DNA of 64,000 nucleotides from Cohnella ginsengisoli (GTDB lineage: Bacteria; Bacillota; Bacilli; Paenibacillales; Paenibacillaceae). The DNA is taken from contig NZ_JAPDHZ010000002.1 in NCBI RefSeq assembly GCF_029525555.1, positions 1,153,868-1,217,867 on the forward strand. The letters are read 5' to 3'. A program made the translations under genes and the position numbers. The first letter of the stretch is position 1. Each line of letters opens with the position of its first letter. Positions 17,707 through 26,110 of the stretch are shown here, piece by piece. The notes beneath the pieces are model-generated. The model did not search any database. It saw only the letters and a list, made by a program, of their open reading frames with translations, and was not told the DNA's origin.

Positions 17707-17716
17707 GCGCGTCGTC

Positions 17717-18284
17717 TCACTTTCGGTCGGCTTCGGGATCCCGGCTCAAACGGTCTCCGATGCGGCTGCGGTCCTCCTCGGACAGCGCGTACTCCATCGT
17801 GAAGCACGAAGGGCACATATACAGCGTCATTGAAAAAGGAGCCTCGATAATCGCACCGCCGCGCAGCCGCTCCGGCCGCTTTGGCGCGAACGAAGCAGCC
17901 TGCACGACCTGCCGCCCCGTCTCGACCATGTATTCCCGGCACTGCGGACATTCCGGCACGAACTCCTGCTCGTCCAGAATCGCCTCGACCGTGTCCTCGT
18001 ATCGGAGCAGCGCTTCGTCCTTGCCGCGCAAATCGTCGTCGCCGTCCAGTCCGAGCCCTTCCAGATCCTCCGGCAGGTCGCCAAGACCTTGACGCCCGTA
18101 AAGCGCGTCGTCCTCCGCTTCTTCCTCGTCCTCTGCCGGCTCCTCGTCTCCCAGGCCGAAGCGGAGCGTACGGTAGCCGCTAAGCTCGTTGTCGCAGACG
18201 GGACAGTACTTGTCCGGTTCTTCCCCCCGGCTCCTGAATAATCTCGGATTGACACCAAGGGCAAATGATCACGTTGGCAGCCAA
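17717..18284 (-). CDS. Zinc-ribbon (multiple CxxC) protein, frameshifted as read
   Basis: About 188 residues when repaired. Four CxxC pairs: CPWC, CPVC, CPQC and CPSC suggest two zinc ribbons separated by an acidic linker. The C run 18223-18228 carries one base too many: with five, the reading goes EPGEEPDKYCPVCDNELSG and both halves join. A TTG start (18284) follows GGGAGGG. No known function. Lies directly after a DUF350 gene and a 27-residue membrane peptide gene; such a grouping hints at a membrane-linked complex. Confidence 0.7.
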
Positions 18285-18287
18285 GGC

Positions 18288-18371
18288 TTAACCCTCCCTC
18301 ATCATATAAACGACGCCAAGAATAAAGAAAAGGGCCGCAAGCGCGAACAGCGTTCCCCATAAATACTTCAT
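18288..18371 (-). CDS. 27-residue single-span membrane peptide
   Basis: Reads MKYLWGTLFALAALFFILG then VVYMMREG, one hydrophobic helix with a short positively charged start. GCAGGAGG stands 5 bases before the ATG. It ends 4 bases before the TTG of the zinc-ribbon gene and begins 25 bases after the DUF350 gene, so all three look translationally linked. Possibly a small subunit of a membrane complex; function unknown. Confidence 0.7.
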   Translation of the reverse strand: MKYLWGTLFALAALFFILGVVYMMREG

Positions 18372-18396
18372 ACGAAACCTCCTGCGGCGGCCGCCG

Positions 18397-18828
18397 TCAA
18401 TCCAGCGTCACCGCCGCGCCGATAATATAGGACAGCGATACGGACAGCAGCAGGGAGATCAGACCCACCGCGCGATTGTCCTTGCCGATCTCCTCGTCGA
18501 TCCGGAATACCGGAGTGACGAACTCGAACAGCAGGTAAGCCGCGAGCAGGAGCAAAAATCCGCCGCCCGCCCACAGCATGCTCTCGTAAATGCTGTCTTT
18601 GGACTGAATGGAAAACCGGAAAATGTTGCAGATGCCGAATATTTTGCCGCCGGTCGCCATGGCGACCGCGACGTTGCCTTTGCGGATTTCCTGCCAGCAT
18701 TCGTACTTGGTCACCCGCTCGAAGCAATACAGGCATATGATCAACATCAGGATGCCGACGGAAAAATACGCCGGGATCGCGACCGCCGGATGGGACAGCA
18801 GCCGGTCGATCGAACTGGGCTCATTCAT
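18397..18828 (-). CDS. DUF350 (UPF0719) membrane protein
   Basis: 143 residues with four predicted helices (IPAYFSVGILMLIICLY, the GGFLLLLAAYLLFEF segment and others); EIGKDNRAVGLI is the conserved DUF350 mark between helices. Function not known. First gene of the three-gene cluster with the small peptide and zinc-ribbon protein. Starts 17 bases after the mutS2 stop. Confidence 0.8.
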   Translation of the reverse strand: MNEPSSIDRLLSHPAVAIPAYFSVGILMLIICLYCFERVTKYECWQEIRKGNVAVAMATGGKIFGICNIFRFSIQSKDSIYESMLWAGGGFLLLLAAYLLFEFVTPVFRIDEEIGKDNRAVGLISLLLSVSLSYIIGAAVTLD

Positions 18829-18845
18829 GCGGAACGCTCCTAACG

Positions 18846-21215
18846 CTAGTTCAGCTCCGCCACCGTAACGCCGGCGCCGCCCTCGCCATAATTGCCGAGC
18901 CTGTAGCTTTTCACATGCTTGTGCCTGCGCAGGAACTCCTGGATGCCCGTTCGCAGCGCGCCCGTCCCCTTGCCATGGATGATGTACACCTGGTGGAGAT
19001 TCGAAAGGAACGATTCGTCGAGGAAGCGGTCCGTCTCGATGATCGCCTCGTCGAGCGTGGCGCCTCTAAGGTCGAGCTCCGTCCGGATCTGGTCCGAGGC
19101 CGCCCGCTTCACGGTCGCGCCGGCAGCGACCGGCTGCGTCCTTTTGGCCGCCGCGTCCTTCGGCGCTTTGACCGGCTCGAGATCGGCCAGCGGCACCTTC
19201 ATCTTCATGATGCCGAGCTGTACGAACGCATCGCTGCCCGCCAGCTCGACGATATGCCCCTTTTGTCCGCCCAGGCTGTAAACCTTAACCTCATCGCCAG
19301 GCCCGAGCTTCGCGCTCTTGGATGCGGCCGGACGCGGCTTCTCGACCGGCGCAGGAACGGCGTCATCCAGTCTGCGGCGGGCTTCGATGAGCTTGTGCTC
19401 CTTGACGCTCGCCGCTTCTTCGAGCGCGAGCTTGCGCAGGCCGGCGATGATCTCCTCGGCTTCGCGCCGGGCCTTCGCCACTTGAAGCCGGGCTTCCTCG
19501 CGCGCGTCTTCGAGCAGCTTGACGCGCTGATCCTGAAGCTTCGCGCGGTCTTCCTCGAGCTTCAGGCGCAGCTCTTCGGCCTCGCGCTTGATCCGCTCCG
19601 CCAGCTGGCGGTCGGACTCGGCCGTCCGGCGGTCCCGCTCGAGCGAAGCGATCATCGTATCGACCTTGAGCTCGTCGTCCGACACCTCGCCGCGCGCGCG
19701 GTCGATGATCGACCGGGGCAAGCCGAGCCGCTCCGCGATCGCGAAGGCGTTGCTTCGGCCCGGTACGCCGACGAGGAGCCGGTAGGTGGGACTCAGCGTC
19801 GCCACGTCGAACTCCATGCTGGCGTTCATGATGCCCTCGCGATTGTACGCGTAAGCCTTCAGCTCGCTGTAGTGGGTCGTGGCGAGCAGCCGGCAGCGCA
19901 AGCGGTGCAGATGCTCGAGGATGGCGATCGCGAGCGCCGAGCCCTCCGCGGGATCGGTGCCTGCGCCGAGCTCGTCGAGCAGAACGAGGCTGCGGCTCGT
20001 CACCTGGCCCAGCATGCCGATCAGATTCGTCATATGGCTGGAAAATGTGCTCAGGCTTTGCTCGATGCTCTGTTCGTCGCCGATATCGGCATAAATGCCG
20101 TCGAAGACGCACAGGATCGTGCCCTCGTCGGCGGGCACGAACAAGCCGGACATGGCCATCAAGCTGAGCAGGCCGACCGTCTTGAGCGACACGGTCTTGC
20201 CGCCCGTATTCGGACCGGTGACGATGATCGCCGAGTGCGTATCGTCCAGCTCGATATCGGTCGGCACGACCTTTTTGGGATCGATCAGCGGATGCCGGGC
20301 ACGCTTGAGCCGCAAGCGGCCTTCGCCGTTCATTTGCGGCTTGGTCGCCTGCATCCGGTCGGCCAGCTTCGCCCGCGCGAAGATCGAATCGATGTAGCCG
20401 AGCGCCTCGGCGTCGCCGATCAGCAGCTCCGCCTTCACGCCGACGCTCTCGGACAGCTGCCGCAGGATGCGTTCGATCTCGCGCGTCTCGCGCAGCTTGA
20501 GCTCGCGGAGCTTGTTGTTGATCTGAAGGACCGCCTCCGGTTCGATGAACAACGTCGCGCCGCTGCCCGACTGATCGTGCACGATGCCGCCGAAATGAGA
20601 CCGGTACTCGGCCTTGACCGGAATGACGTACCGGTCTCCGCGCATCGTGATGAGCGCGTCCTGCAGCATCTTCTGTACCGAAGACGAACGGATCATGCCC
20701 TCGAGCTTTTCCCTGGCGCGGCCTTCGTTCGTGCGGATCTCCCTGCGGATCGCGGCCAATTCGGCGCTCGCGGCATCCAGCACGTCGCCCTGCTCGTCGA
20801 TGCAGCGGCGAATCTCGTCCTCCTGCTGCTTGGCGTCGATGAGCGGCTCGCACAGATCCTCGAGCAGCGGGATGTCCGCTTCTTCGGATACGGCGCCCAC
20901 GTATTTGCGGATGCGCCTCGAGCCCATGATGAACTGCGCGATGTCGATCAGCTCCGACGGAAGCAGCATGGCCCCGAGCTTCGCGCGCCCGAGCGCGGGG
21001 CGAACGTCGGTAATGCCGCCGAACGGCGGCGCGCCCTTGACGTCCATCGCGCGCACGGCTTCGGCCGTCGTATCGAGCCGCCTGTTCACTTCCCTCAGAT
21101 CGGAAGAAGGACGGTTGAGCGCCGCTTGCTCCTTGCCGAGCGAAGTCTCCCCTAGCTCGCGCAGCCGCTCGCTGATTTTATGGTATTCCAATGTATATAG
21201 CGCCTTGTCGTTCAC
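18846..21215 (-). CDS. mutS2: Endonuclease/ATPase MutS2
   Basis: 789 residues, full length. Order: core/clamp helices, ATPase with Walker A GPNTGGKTVSLKT and Walker B SLVLLDELGAGTDP, a KOW-like linker (GDEVKVYSLGGQKG), and a C-terminal Smr nuclease domain (ELDLRGATLDEA, HGKGTGALR). Acts on recombination intermediates and, in Bacilli, on collided ribosomes. A GTG start at 21215 after GGAGAGGAG fits the usual family start; the upstream ATG does not. In Bacilli cvpA and polX normally stand between zapA and mutS2; here two plus-strand genes do. Confidence 0.95.
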   Translation of the reverse strand: MNDKALYTLEYHKISERLRELGETSLGKEQAALNRPSSDLREVNRRLDTTAEAVRAMDVKGAPPFGGITDVRPALGRAKLGAMLLPSELIDIAQFIMGSRRIRKYVGAVSEEADIPLLEDLCEPLIDAKQQEDEIRRCIDEQGDVLDAASAELAAIRREIRTNEGRAREKLEGMIRSSSVQKMLQDALITMRGDRYVIPVKAEYRSHFGGIVHDQSGSGATLFIEPEAVLQINNKLRELKLRETREIERILRQLSESVGVKAELLIGDAEALGYIDSIFARAKLADRMQATKPQMNGEGRLRLKRARHPLIDPKKVVPTDIELDDTHSAIIVTGPNTGGKTVSLKTVGLLSLMAMSGLFVPADEGTILCVFDGIYADIGDEQSIEQSLSTFSSHMTNLIGMLGQVTSRSLVLLDELGAGTDPAEGSALAIAILEHLHRLRCRLLATTHYSELKAYAYNREGIMNASMEFDVATLSPTYRLLVGVPGRSNAFAIAERLGLPRSIIDRARGEVSDDELKVDTMIASLERDRRTAESDRQLAERIKREAEELRLKLEEDRAKLQDQRVKLLEDAREEARLQVAKARREAEEIIAGLRKLALEEAASVKEHKLIEARRRLDDAVPAPVEKPRPAASKSAKLGPGDEVKVYSLGGQKGHIVELAGSDAFVQLGIMKMKVPLADLEPVKAPKDAAAKRTQPVAAGATVKRAASDQIRTELDLRGATLDEAIIETDRFLDESFLSNLHQVYIIHGKGTGALRTGIQEFLRRHKHVKSYRLGNYGEGGAGVTVAELN

Positions 21216-21367
21216 GGCGTTGCGCCAACTCCTCTCGCCTCCCATTATATCCGATGGCGGCTGCGCTTGCATTACGGCTCGTTATAACCGGCGATCAAAC
21301 TGGATACAATACCTTTAATGCCGGCGGTACCGCCGGACGACAGCCCACAACGGGAGGTAATCAAGCC

Positions 21368-21724
21368 ATGCATTTTCTAGGCCATGTCGTACGCTTTATC
21401 GTCTCCGCGATCGTGCTGATGATCGTCGGATACCTGGTTCCGCATTTCACGGTCGGCGGCTTCTGGAGCGCCCTCATGCTCGCGCTGGTGATCGCCGTGC
21501 TCGGTTGGATTATCGAGGCGATTTTCGGCAAAAACGTAACTCCGTTCGGACGCGGCATCGTCGGCTTCCTATGCAGCGCGCTCGTCATCTGGCTCGCGCA
21601 GTTCGTCGTCAGCGGCGTCTCCGCCTCGATTCTGGGCGCGCTGCTCGCGGCGTTAGTCATCGGGATCATCGACTTGTTCATCCCGATCGGCAACCCGTAC
21701 AAAGCCGGCAAGCGCCACGATTGA
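21368..21724 (+). CDS. YvlD-like four-helix membrane protein (phage holin IV superfamily)
   Basis: 118 residues, four hydrophobic helices with VGYLVPHFTVGGFWSAL and IIDLFIPIGNPYK as family marks. Despite the family name it is a chromosomal protein of Bacilli, not evidence for a phage. RBS GGGAGG 9 bases before the ATG at 21368. Lone plus-strand gene upstream of the cupredoxin gene. Confidence 0.8.
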   Translation: MHFLGHVVRFIVSAIVLMIVGYLVPHFTVGGFWSALMLALVIAVLGWIIEAIFGKNVTPFGRGIVGFLCSALVIWLAQFVVSGVSASILGALLAALVIGIIDLFIPIGNPYKAGKRHD

Positions 21725-21921
21725 CAGCAGTCCGCAAAGATGTCTGCCCCAAAGCCTCGCAGCCTCCGGTATCGGAGCCGCGAGGTTTTTGCGTTTATCG
21801 CCCCGCTTGTCGCGAAGCTGGCTTCTTTCCTTTTTTTATCCTCACTGCAGGATATGCTAAAATAGTAAAGTCTGGGCATGACACGCTCATACCCGGCGAT
21901 CATGGGACGGGGGGAATACAT

Positions 21922-22291
21922 ATGCGCAAAAAAAATAGCCGCCGCGTTGGTCGCGCTCGCGCTCACGGGCGCGCTCGCCGCTTGCGGAGGCAAGAACCAC
22001 GGCGCTGCGGAGCAAGAGACGGCCGCCGCGTCGCAGGACCTGATCATTCGGGCCACCAATTGGCAGTTCGACCAAGCCGAGTACAAGGTGCCGAAGGATA
22101 CGCCGATCCGGTATACGCTCGAGAACGAGCAGGGCGCGCACGGCGTCGAGATCGAAAAGGGGGGCGTCAAGCTGAGCAACGGCAAAAAATCCAAGGTTGC
22201 GACGCTGGCCGCCGGCACCTACACGATCAAATGCAGCGTCGTGTGCGGGCAAGGGCATTTGTCGATGAAGGCCAAGCTGATCGTTGAATAA
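21922..22291 (+). CDS. Cupredoxin lipoprotein (CoxII-like), frameshifted as read
   Basis: About 122 residues when repaired. Signal MRKKIAAALVALALTGALAAC gives a lipobox LAAC, so it is anchored outside the membrane. The cupredoxin domain ends in CSVVCGQGHLSMKAKL; two Cys four apart, His and Met resemble the CuA site of cytochrome oxidase subunit II. Probably carries copper or electrons. The A run 21928-21935 has eight A; seven put the ATG at 21922 (after GGGGGGAA) in frame. Downstream is a strong terminator. Confidence 0.8.
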
Positions 22292-22304
22292 ACGAGATAA
22301 AGGA

Positions 22305-22351
22305 ATCGCCCTTCCGACCGGATCTGATCCGTTCGGAAGGGCGATTTTTTT
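22305..22351 (+). terminator. Terminator of the cupredoxin gene
   Basis: ATCGCCCTTCCGA (22305-22317) pairs perfectly with TCGGAAGGGCGAT (22333-22345), with an inner GGATC/GATCC, then TTTTTTTG. Confidence 0.93.
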
Positions 22352-22386
22352 GTTGAACGCACATACCGTCGGGCCTATTGCGGCCT

Positions 22387-25300
22387 TCAGGTGTGCTCTT
22401 CGAGCATGTCGATCCACTCGTTGTACTCGATCTGCAGCTTGTTGTACTCGATCTTCAGCGCCTCGTGCTCGCTGCGGACGCGATCCAGCTCCTGCGCCAC
22501 CCGCTCCGCTTCTTCCGCGTCGACCGGGTTGGGGGCGGCTTCGCCGGCTGCCTGCAGCTGCCGCGCGAGGGCGTCGCGTTCGGCTTGCAGCGCGACGGCC
22601 GCCGCCGCCTCCTCGCGGGCGGATCTGAGCTCTTCCTCTACGCGAAGCAGCGATTCGCGTTCGCGCTGCTGCTCGCCCGCCGCTTGGCGGAGCTTGCCCT
22701 CGAGCGACTCTAGGCGCTCGGTAGCGGCATCTCGCTCCCGCGCCGCCTCTTCGGCCCGCCGCTGGAGCTGCCGGATCGCTTCGGCCGCGCTCTGCTCGCG
22801 CTCGGCAAGCTCGTCCGCCAGCTCCTTGAGCCGGTTCGCTTCGCGCTCGGCGGCTTCGCGGGCATCGGCTTCGTCGCGCAATCGCTCGGAAGCCGCCTTT
22901 TCCGCCTCGATCAGCGCCGCTTCCTGAGCGGCCGCCGCCTGAAGGCGCTGCTCCGCGGCGGCGCGCAGCGCTTCCGTCTCGGCTTCGAGCTTCGCAAGCT
23001 GCGATTGCCATTCGCGCTCCCGCTCCGACCAGCGCGCTTGCGCTTGTTCGTTCTCGGCGCGCGCCGTCTCGGCGGCCGCCAGCGCAGCGTCCCGACCGCC
23101 GAGCGCCTGCTTCAGCTCGGCCTCGTACAGCTCCTGCGTCACGCGAAGCTCTTCCTGGAGCGCTTCGCGCCCGGAGGCCGCGCTTGCCTCAGCCTCGGCC
23201 GTCGCCCGTCGCAGCGCTTCGTCCTGCGCGGCGCGCAGTCGCGACAGTTCTTCTGCCTGCGCGTCCCGGAGACCGGACAGCTCTTCCGATTGGGCGTTGC
23301 GGAGTCCGGCCAGCTCTTCGGCTTGCGCATCGCGCAGGCGCGTCAGCGACTCGCCGCTCTCTTCGCGCTGAAGCTCCAGCTCCAGACGCGCGTCGTCCGC
23401 AGCGCGCTTCGCTTCGGCCAGCTCGGCTTCGAGCGGCGCCGCGGCTTCCTTGAGCGCAGCCTCGCGTTCGGCCGCAAGCCGCGACAGCTCCCCGGCATGC
23501 GCATCGCGGAGCTTCGCCAGCTCGTCGGCCTGCGCCGCGCGCAGACGCGCCAGTTCTTCGTCGTTCTCCTCGCGCTGCAGCTCCAGCTCCAGACGGGCGT
23601 CGTCCGCTGCCTGCCGCGCCTCGGCGAGCTGGGCTTCGAGCGCCGCCGCGGCTTCCTTCAGCGCATCCGCGCGTTCGGCCCCAAGACGCGCCAGCTCCTC
23701 GGCATGCGCATCTCGAAGCTTCGCCAGCTCTTCGGACTGCGCCGCGCGCAAACGCGCCAGCTCTTCGTCGCGCTCCTCGCGCAGCAGCTCCAGCTCCAGC
23801 CCCGCATCGTCCGCGGCTTGCCTAGCTTTAATCAGCTCGGCTTCGAGCGGCGCCGCGGTTTCCTTGCGCGCAGCCTCAAGTTCGGACGCGGCCTCCGCCT
23901 TCGTTTGTGCGATACGCCGCTCTGCCTCTTCGGCGGCCTCGCGCAGACGCTCTTCCAGCAGCGCCGCGGCATCCGCAAGCTGCCGTTCCGCCTGCGCGGC
24001 GAGCTGCCTGCGCTCCTCCGCGAAGTTCCGCGCTTCTGCATCGATCCGCAGCATGGCGGCGTCCGCCTCTTGCTTCGCGGCATCCGCCTCCTGCATGGCC
24101 GCATCGGCATCCTGCCTGGCGGCATCAAGACGTTCCGTCATCGCGCGGCGCTCTTCGTCGAAGTTCGCTTCCGCCGCCGCCACGGCCTGCCTGGCCGCGG
24201 ACATCTGCTCGGCCAGCTGCGCATGCAGGCGCTCTACCGTCGCCCTGGCGGCTTCGAGCTCGCCGCCGAGCTCGGCCTTCGCCGCCTCCAGCGCGTCCCG
24301 GCTCTCGCCCTTGACCGCTTCAAGCGCGTCAAGGCTCTCGCGCTGCAGCGCGTCCAGCTCCGCCTGATGGGCGGCGCGCAGGCGCTCCGCTTCTCCGCGG
24401 CTCTGACCCAGCGCGCGCTCGAGCTCTTCCGCGTGCGCGGCGCGCAACTTGGCGATTGCGGATTCCCGCTCCGCCGCCGCGCTATCCAGCGCTTCGGCCA
24501 GCTTCGCGCCGGCCGCGGCGCCCTCCGTCTCGCGGGCTTCGCGCTCGAGCTCCAGCTCCAAGCGGAGCTCCTCGAGCTCCGACCGGTGTCCCGCGCCGAG
24601 CCGCTCCAGGTCCGCCAAGTGAGCGGCCTTCAGCGCCGCGAGCTCGGATGCGCGAGCCGCCTCGGCCCGCTCCCGCTCCTCTGCCTGACGCGCTTCGAGC
24701 CCGGCCAGCTCGGCCGCATGGATCTCCCGGAGCGCGCTCACGCGGTCCTCGCCCTCGGCGAGCGACGCGTCCAAGGCGTCCTGCATGCGGGCGCGGATCT
24801 CCTCCCGCTCCCGCAGCGCCGTCTCGAGCGTCAGCGTCAACCGCTGCAATTCTTCCTGCTTGCCCTCCAGCAGCAGCGCCAGCTCGTCCTCATAGCCTTG
24901 CCGCATCGTACGAAGCTCTTCGTCGTGCCGCCCGGCCCGCTCGGCCAGCGTCTGCTCATGTCCGTCCTTCAGCGCCTCGAGCTCCGCGGCGTGGGCCGCG
25001 CTTGCGGATTCGAGCGCTTCGGCGCGGGCGGCGCGCTCGTCGCGCAGCTCGGCCTCGTACATCGCCTGAACCCGCTCGCGGTCCGCTTCCTGCGCGGACC
25101 GGATCCGCGCCAGCTCCGCCGCGTGCGCGGCTTTGAGCTCGTCCGTCGCCGAGGCATGCGCCCGTTTGAGCGCTTCATTTTCCTCGGCGTAGAGCTCGGC
25201 TTCGGCCGCGTGATCGGCCAAGATCCGCTCAAGCTCCGCGCCGTGCGCGGAGACGACGCTTTCAAGCTCGGTCGCGTGTCTCTCGGCCGCGTCGTCCAGC

Positions 25301-26007
25301 TCCACGCGCAGCGCGGCGGTCGCTTGATTCATTTCTTCCGCATGCGCCGATCGAATACGTTCAAGCTCCGACGCCTGCGCAGCCTGAAGACGTTCGAGCT
25401 CGGCGCGCTGCTCGGACTTCAAGCCCGCAAGCTCTGCCTCATGGCCCGACGTCCTTCGCTCGAGCTCCGCCGCATGCGCCGCCCGAAGCGCTTCGGCATC
25501 TTCGGCATACAGCTCGGCTTCGGCCGCGTGGTCGGCCATGATCCGGTCGAGCTCGGCCTGATGAACGCTGCGCAGCCGCTCGCGCTCCTCGTCTGCCTTG
25601 GCCGACGCTTCGGCGACGGATTGTTCGGCTTGCCGCTTGAATTCGGCTTGCCGCTCGGCGAAATCCCGCTCCGCCGCTTCCAATGCCGCCGCGCTCTCCG
25701 CCTTGTGTTTATCCCAATCGGCCAGCAGCGTCTCAATCTCCGCCGACAGCCGTTTGCGTTCTACTTCCTCGTGGAGGAGCCGCTCGTTTTCCCGGCGGAT
25801 GCGCATGAGCTCGTCCGCCATGTTGACCGAAGCGAGCACGCCGAGCCTCGCGAGGTCGAGCCGCGGGGAGCCGCTCGCGATCTTGTGCATCTGATCGCTG
25901 ACGAGCATCGCCACCCGCTTCATGTAGTCGCTGCTGGTGTGTCCGGTCAATGTGTACTGCGTGCCGTATATGTCAACCGTTACGCGTGTCTTGTCGTCAG
26001 CATTCAC
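22387..26007 (-). CDS. zapA: Giant ZapA: cell division ZapA head fused to a ~1100-residue coiled coil
   Basis: 1206 residues; ordinary ZapA has 85-150. Residues 1-95 are a full ZapA head (KTRVTVDIYGTQYTLTG, RLDLARLGVLASVNMADEL), which binds FtsZ and promotes Z-ring bundling. The rest is almost pure Ala/Glu/Leu/Arg heptad sequence with AELE, HAAEL and LRAAQ units and no transmembrane segment. It ends in EYNKLQIEYNEWIDMLE, which looks like the normal ZapA tail, so the coil seems to have expanded between head and tail. GTG start at 26007 after GGGAGGAATAACC. Lies 103 bases after pheT, the standard Bacillus position of zapA. A continuous frame over 3.6 kb argues that this is real. Confidence 0.88.
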   Translation of the reverse strand: MNADDKTRVTVDIYGTQYTLTGHTSSDYMKRVAMLVSDQMHKIASGSPRLDLARLGVLASVNMADELMRIRRENERLLHEEVERKRLSAEIETLLADWDKHKAESAAALEAAERDFAERQAEFKRQAEQSVAEASAKADEERERLRSVHQAELDRIMADHAAEAELYAEDAEALRAAHAAELERRTSGHEAELAGLKSEQRAELERLQAAQASELERIRSAHAEEMNQATAALRVELDDAAERHATELESVVSAHGAELERILADHAAEAELYAEENEALKRAHASATDELKAAHAAELARIRSAQEADRERVQAMYEAELRDERAARAEALESASAAHAAELEALKDGHEQTLAERAGRHDEELRTMRQGYEDELALLLEGKQEELQRLTLTLETALREREEIRARMQDALDASLAEGEDRVSALREIHAAELAGLEARQAEERERAEAARASELAALKAAHLADLERLGAGHRSELEELRLELELEREARETEGAAAGAKLAEALDSAAAERESAIAKLRAAHAEELERALGQSRGEAERLRAAHQAELDALQRESLDALEAVKGESRDALEAAKAELGGELEAARATVERLHAQLAEQMSAARQAVAAAEANFDEERRAMTERLDAARQDADAAMQEADAAKQEADAAMLRIDAEARNFAEERRQLAAQAERQLADAAALLEERLREAAEEAERRIAQTKAEAASELEAARKETAAPLEAELIKARQAADDAGLELELLREERDEELARLRAAQSEELAKLRDAHAEELARLGAERADALKEAAAALEAQLAEARQAADDARLELELQREENDEELARLRAAQADELAKLRDAHAGELSRLAAEREAALKEAAAPLEAELAEAKRAADDARLELELQREESGESLTRLRDAQAEELAGLRNAQSEELSGLRDAQAEELSRLRAAQDEALRRATAEAEASAASGREALQEELRVTQELYEAELKQALGGRDAALAAAETARAENEQAQARWSEREREWQSQLAKLEAETEALRAAAEQRLQAAAAQEAALIEAEKAASERLRDEADAREAAEREANRLKELADELAEREQSAAEAIRQLQRRAEEAARERDAATERLESLEGKLRQAAGEQQRERESLLRVEEELRSAREEAAAAVALQAERDALARQLQAAGEAAPNPVDAEEAERVAQELDRVRSEHEALKIEYNKLQIEYNEWIDMLEEHT
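23263..23883 (-). repeat. Three 207-bp (69-residue) repeats inside giant zapA
   Basis: Consecutive units share KEAAAPLEAELAEA, AADDARLELELQREE and LRAAQADELAKLRDAHA. The LEA(E/Q)L segments recur 207-209 bases apart near 23410, 23617 and 23826. Boundaries are approximate. Other paired segments occur near 25190 and 25520 (DHAAEAELYAE). Confidence 0.7.
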
Positions 26008-26110
26008 GGTTATTCCTCCCACGTTCCAACTTAAGCAAAATCGCAGCGAACGTCGCTCAGCCCGCTTTTCGCGTTCTGATGTATTCGCTGCGCTTTGCGC
26101 CGTTTCCTGC

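Noticed and set aside
18915..21155. Open frame of 746 codons opposite mutS2
   Set aside because: Shadow of mutS2 with no domain, RBS or composition typical of a protein.
21368..21724. Phage holin indicating a prophage
   Set aside because: The four-helix family is common on Bacillus chromosomes (YvlD) and no other phage gene lies nearby.
23005..26034. Open frame of 1009 codons on the plus strand opposite zapA
   Set aside because: Mirror of a GC-rich coiled-coil gene; very Arg/Leu-rich, no RBS, and the minus strand has a recognised ZapA domain and start.
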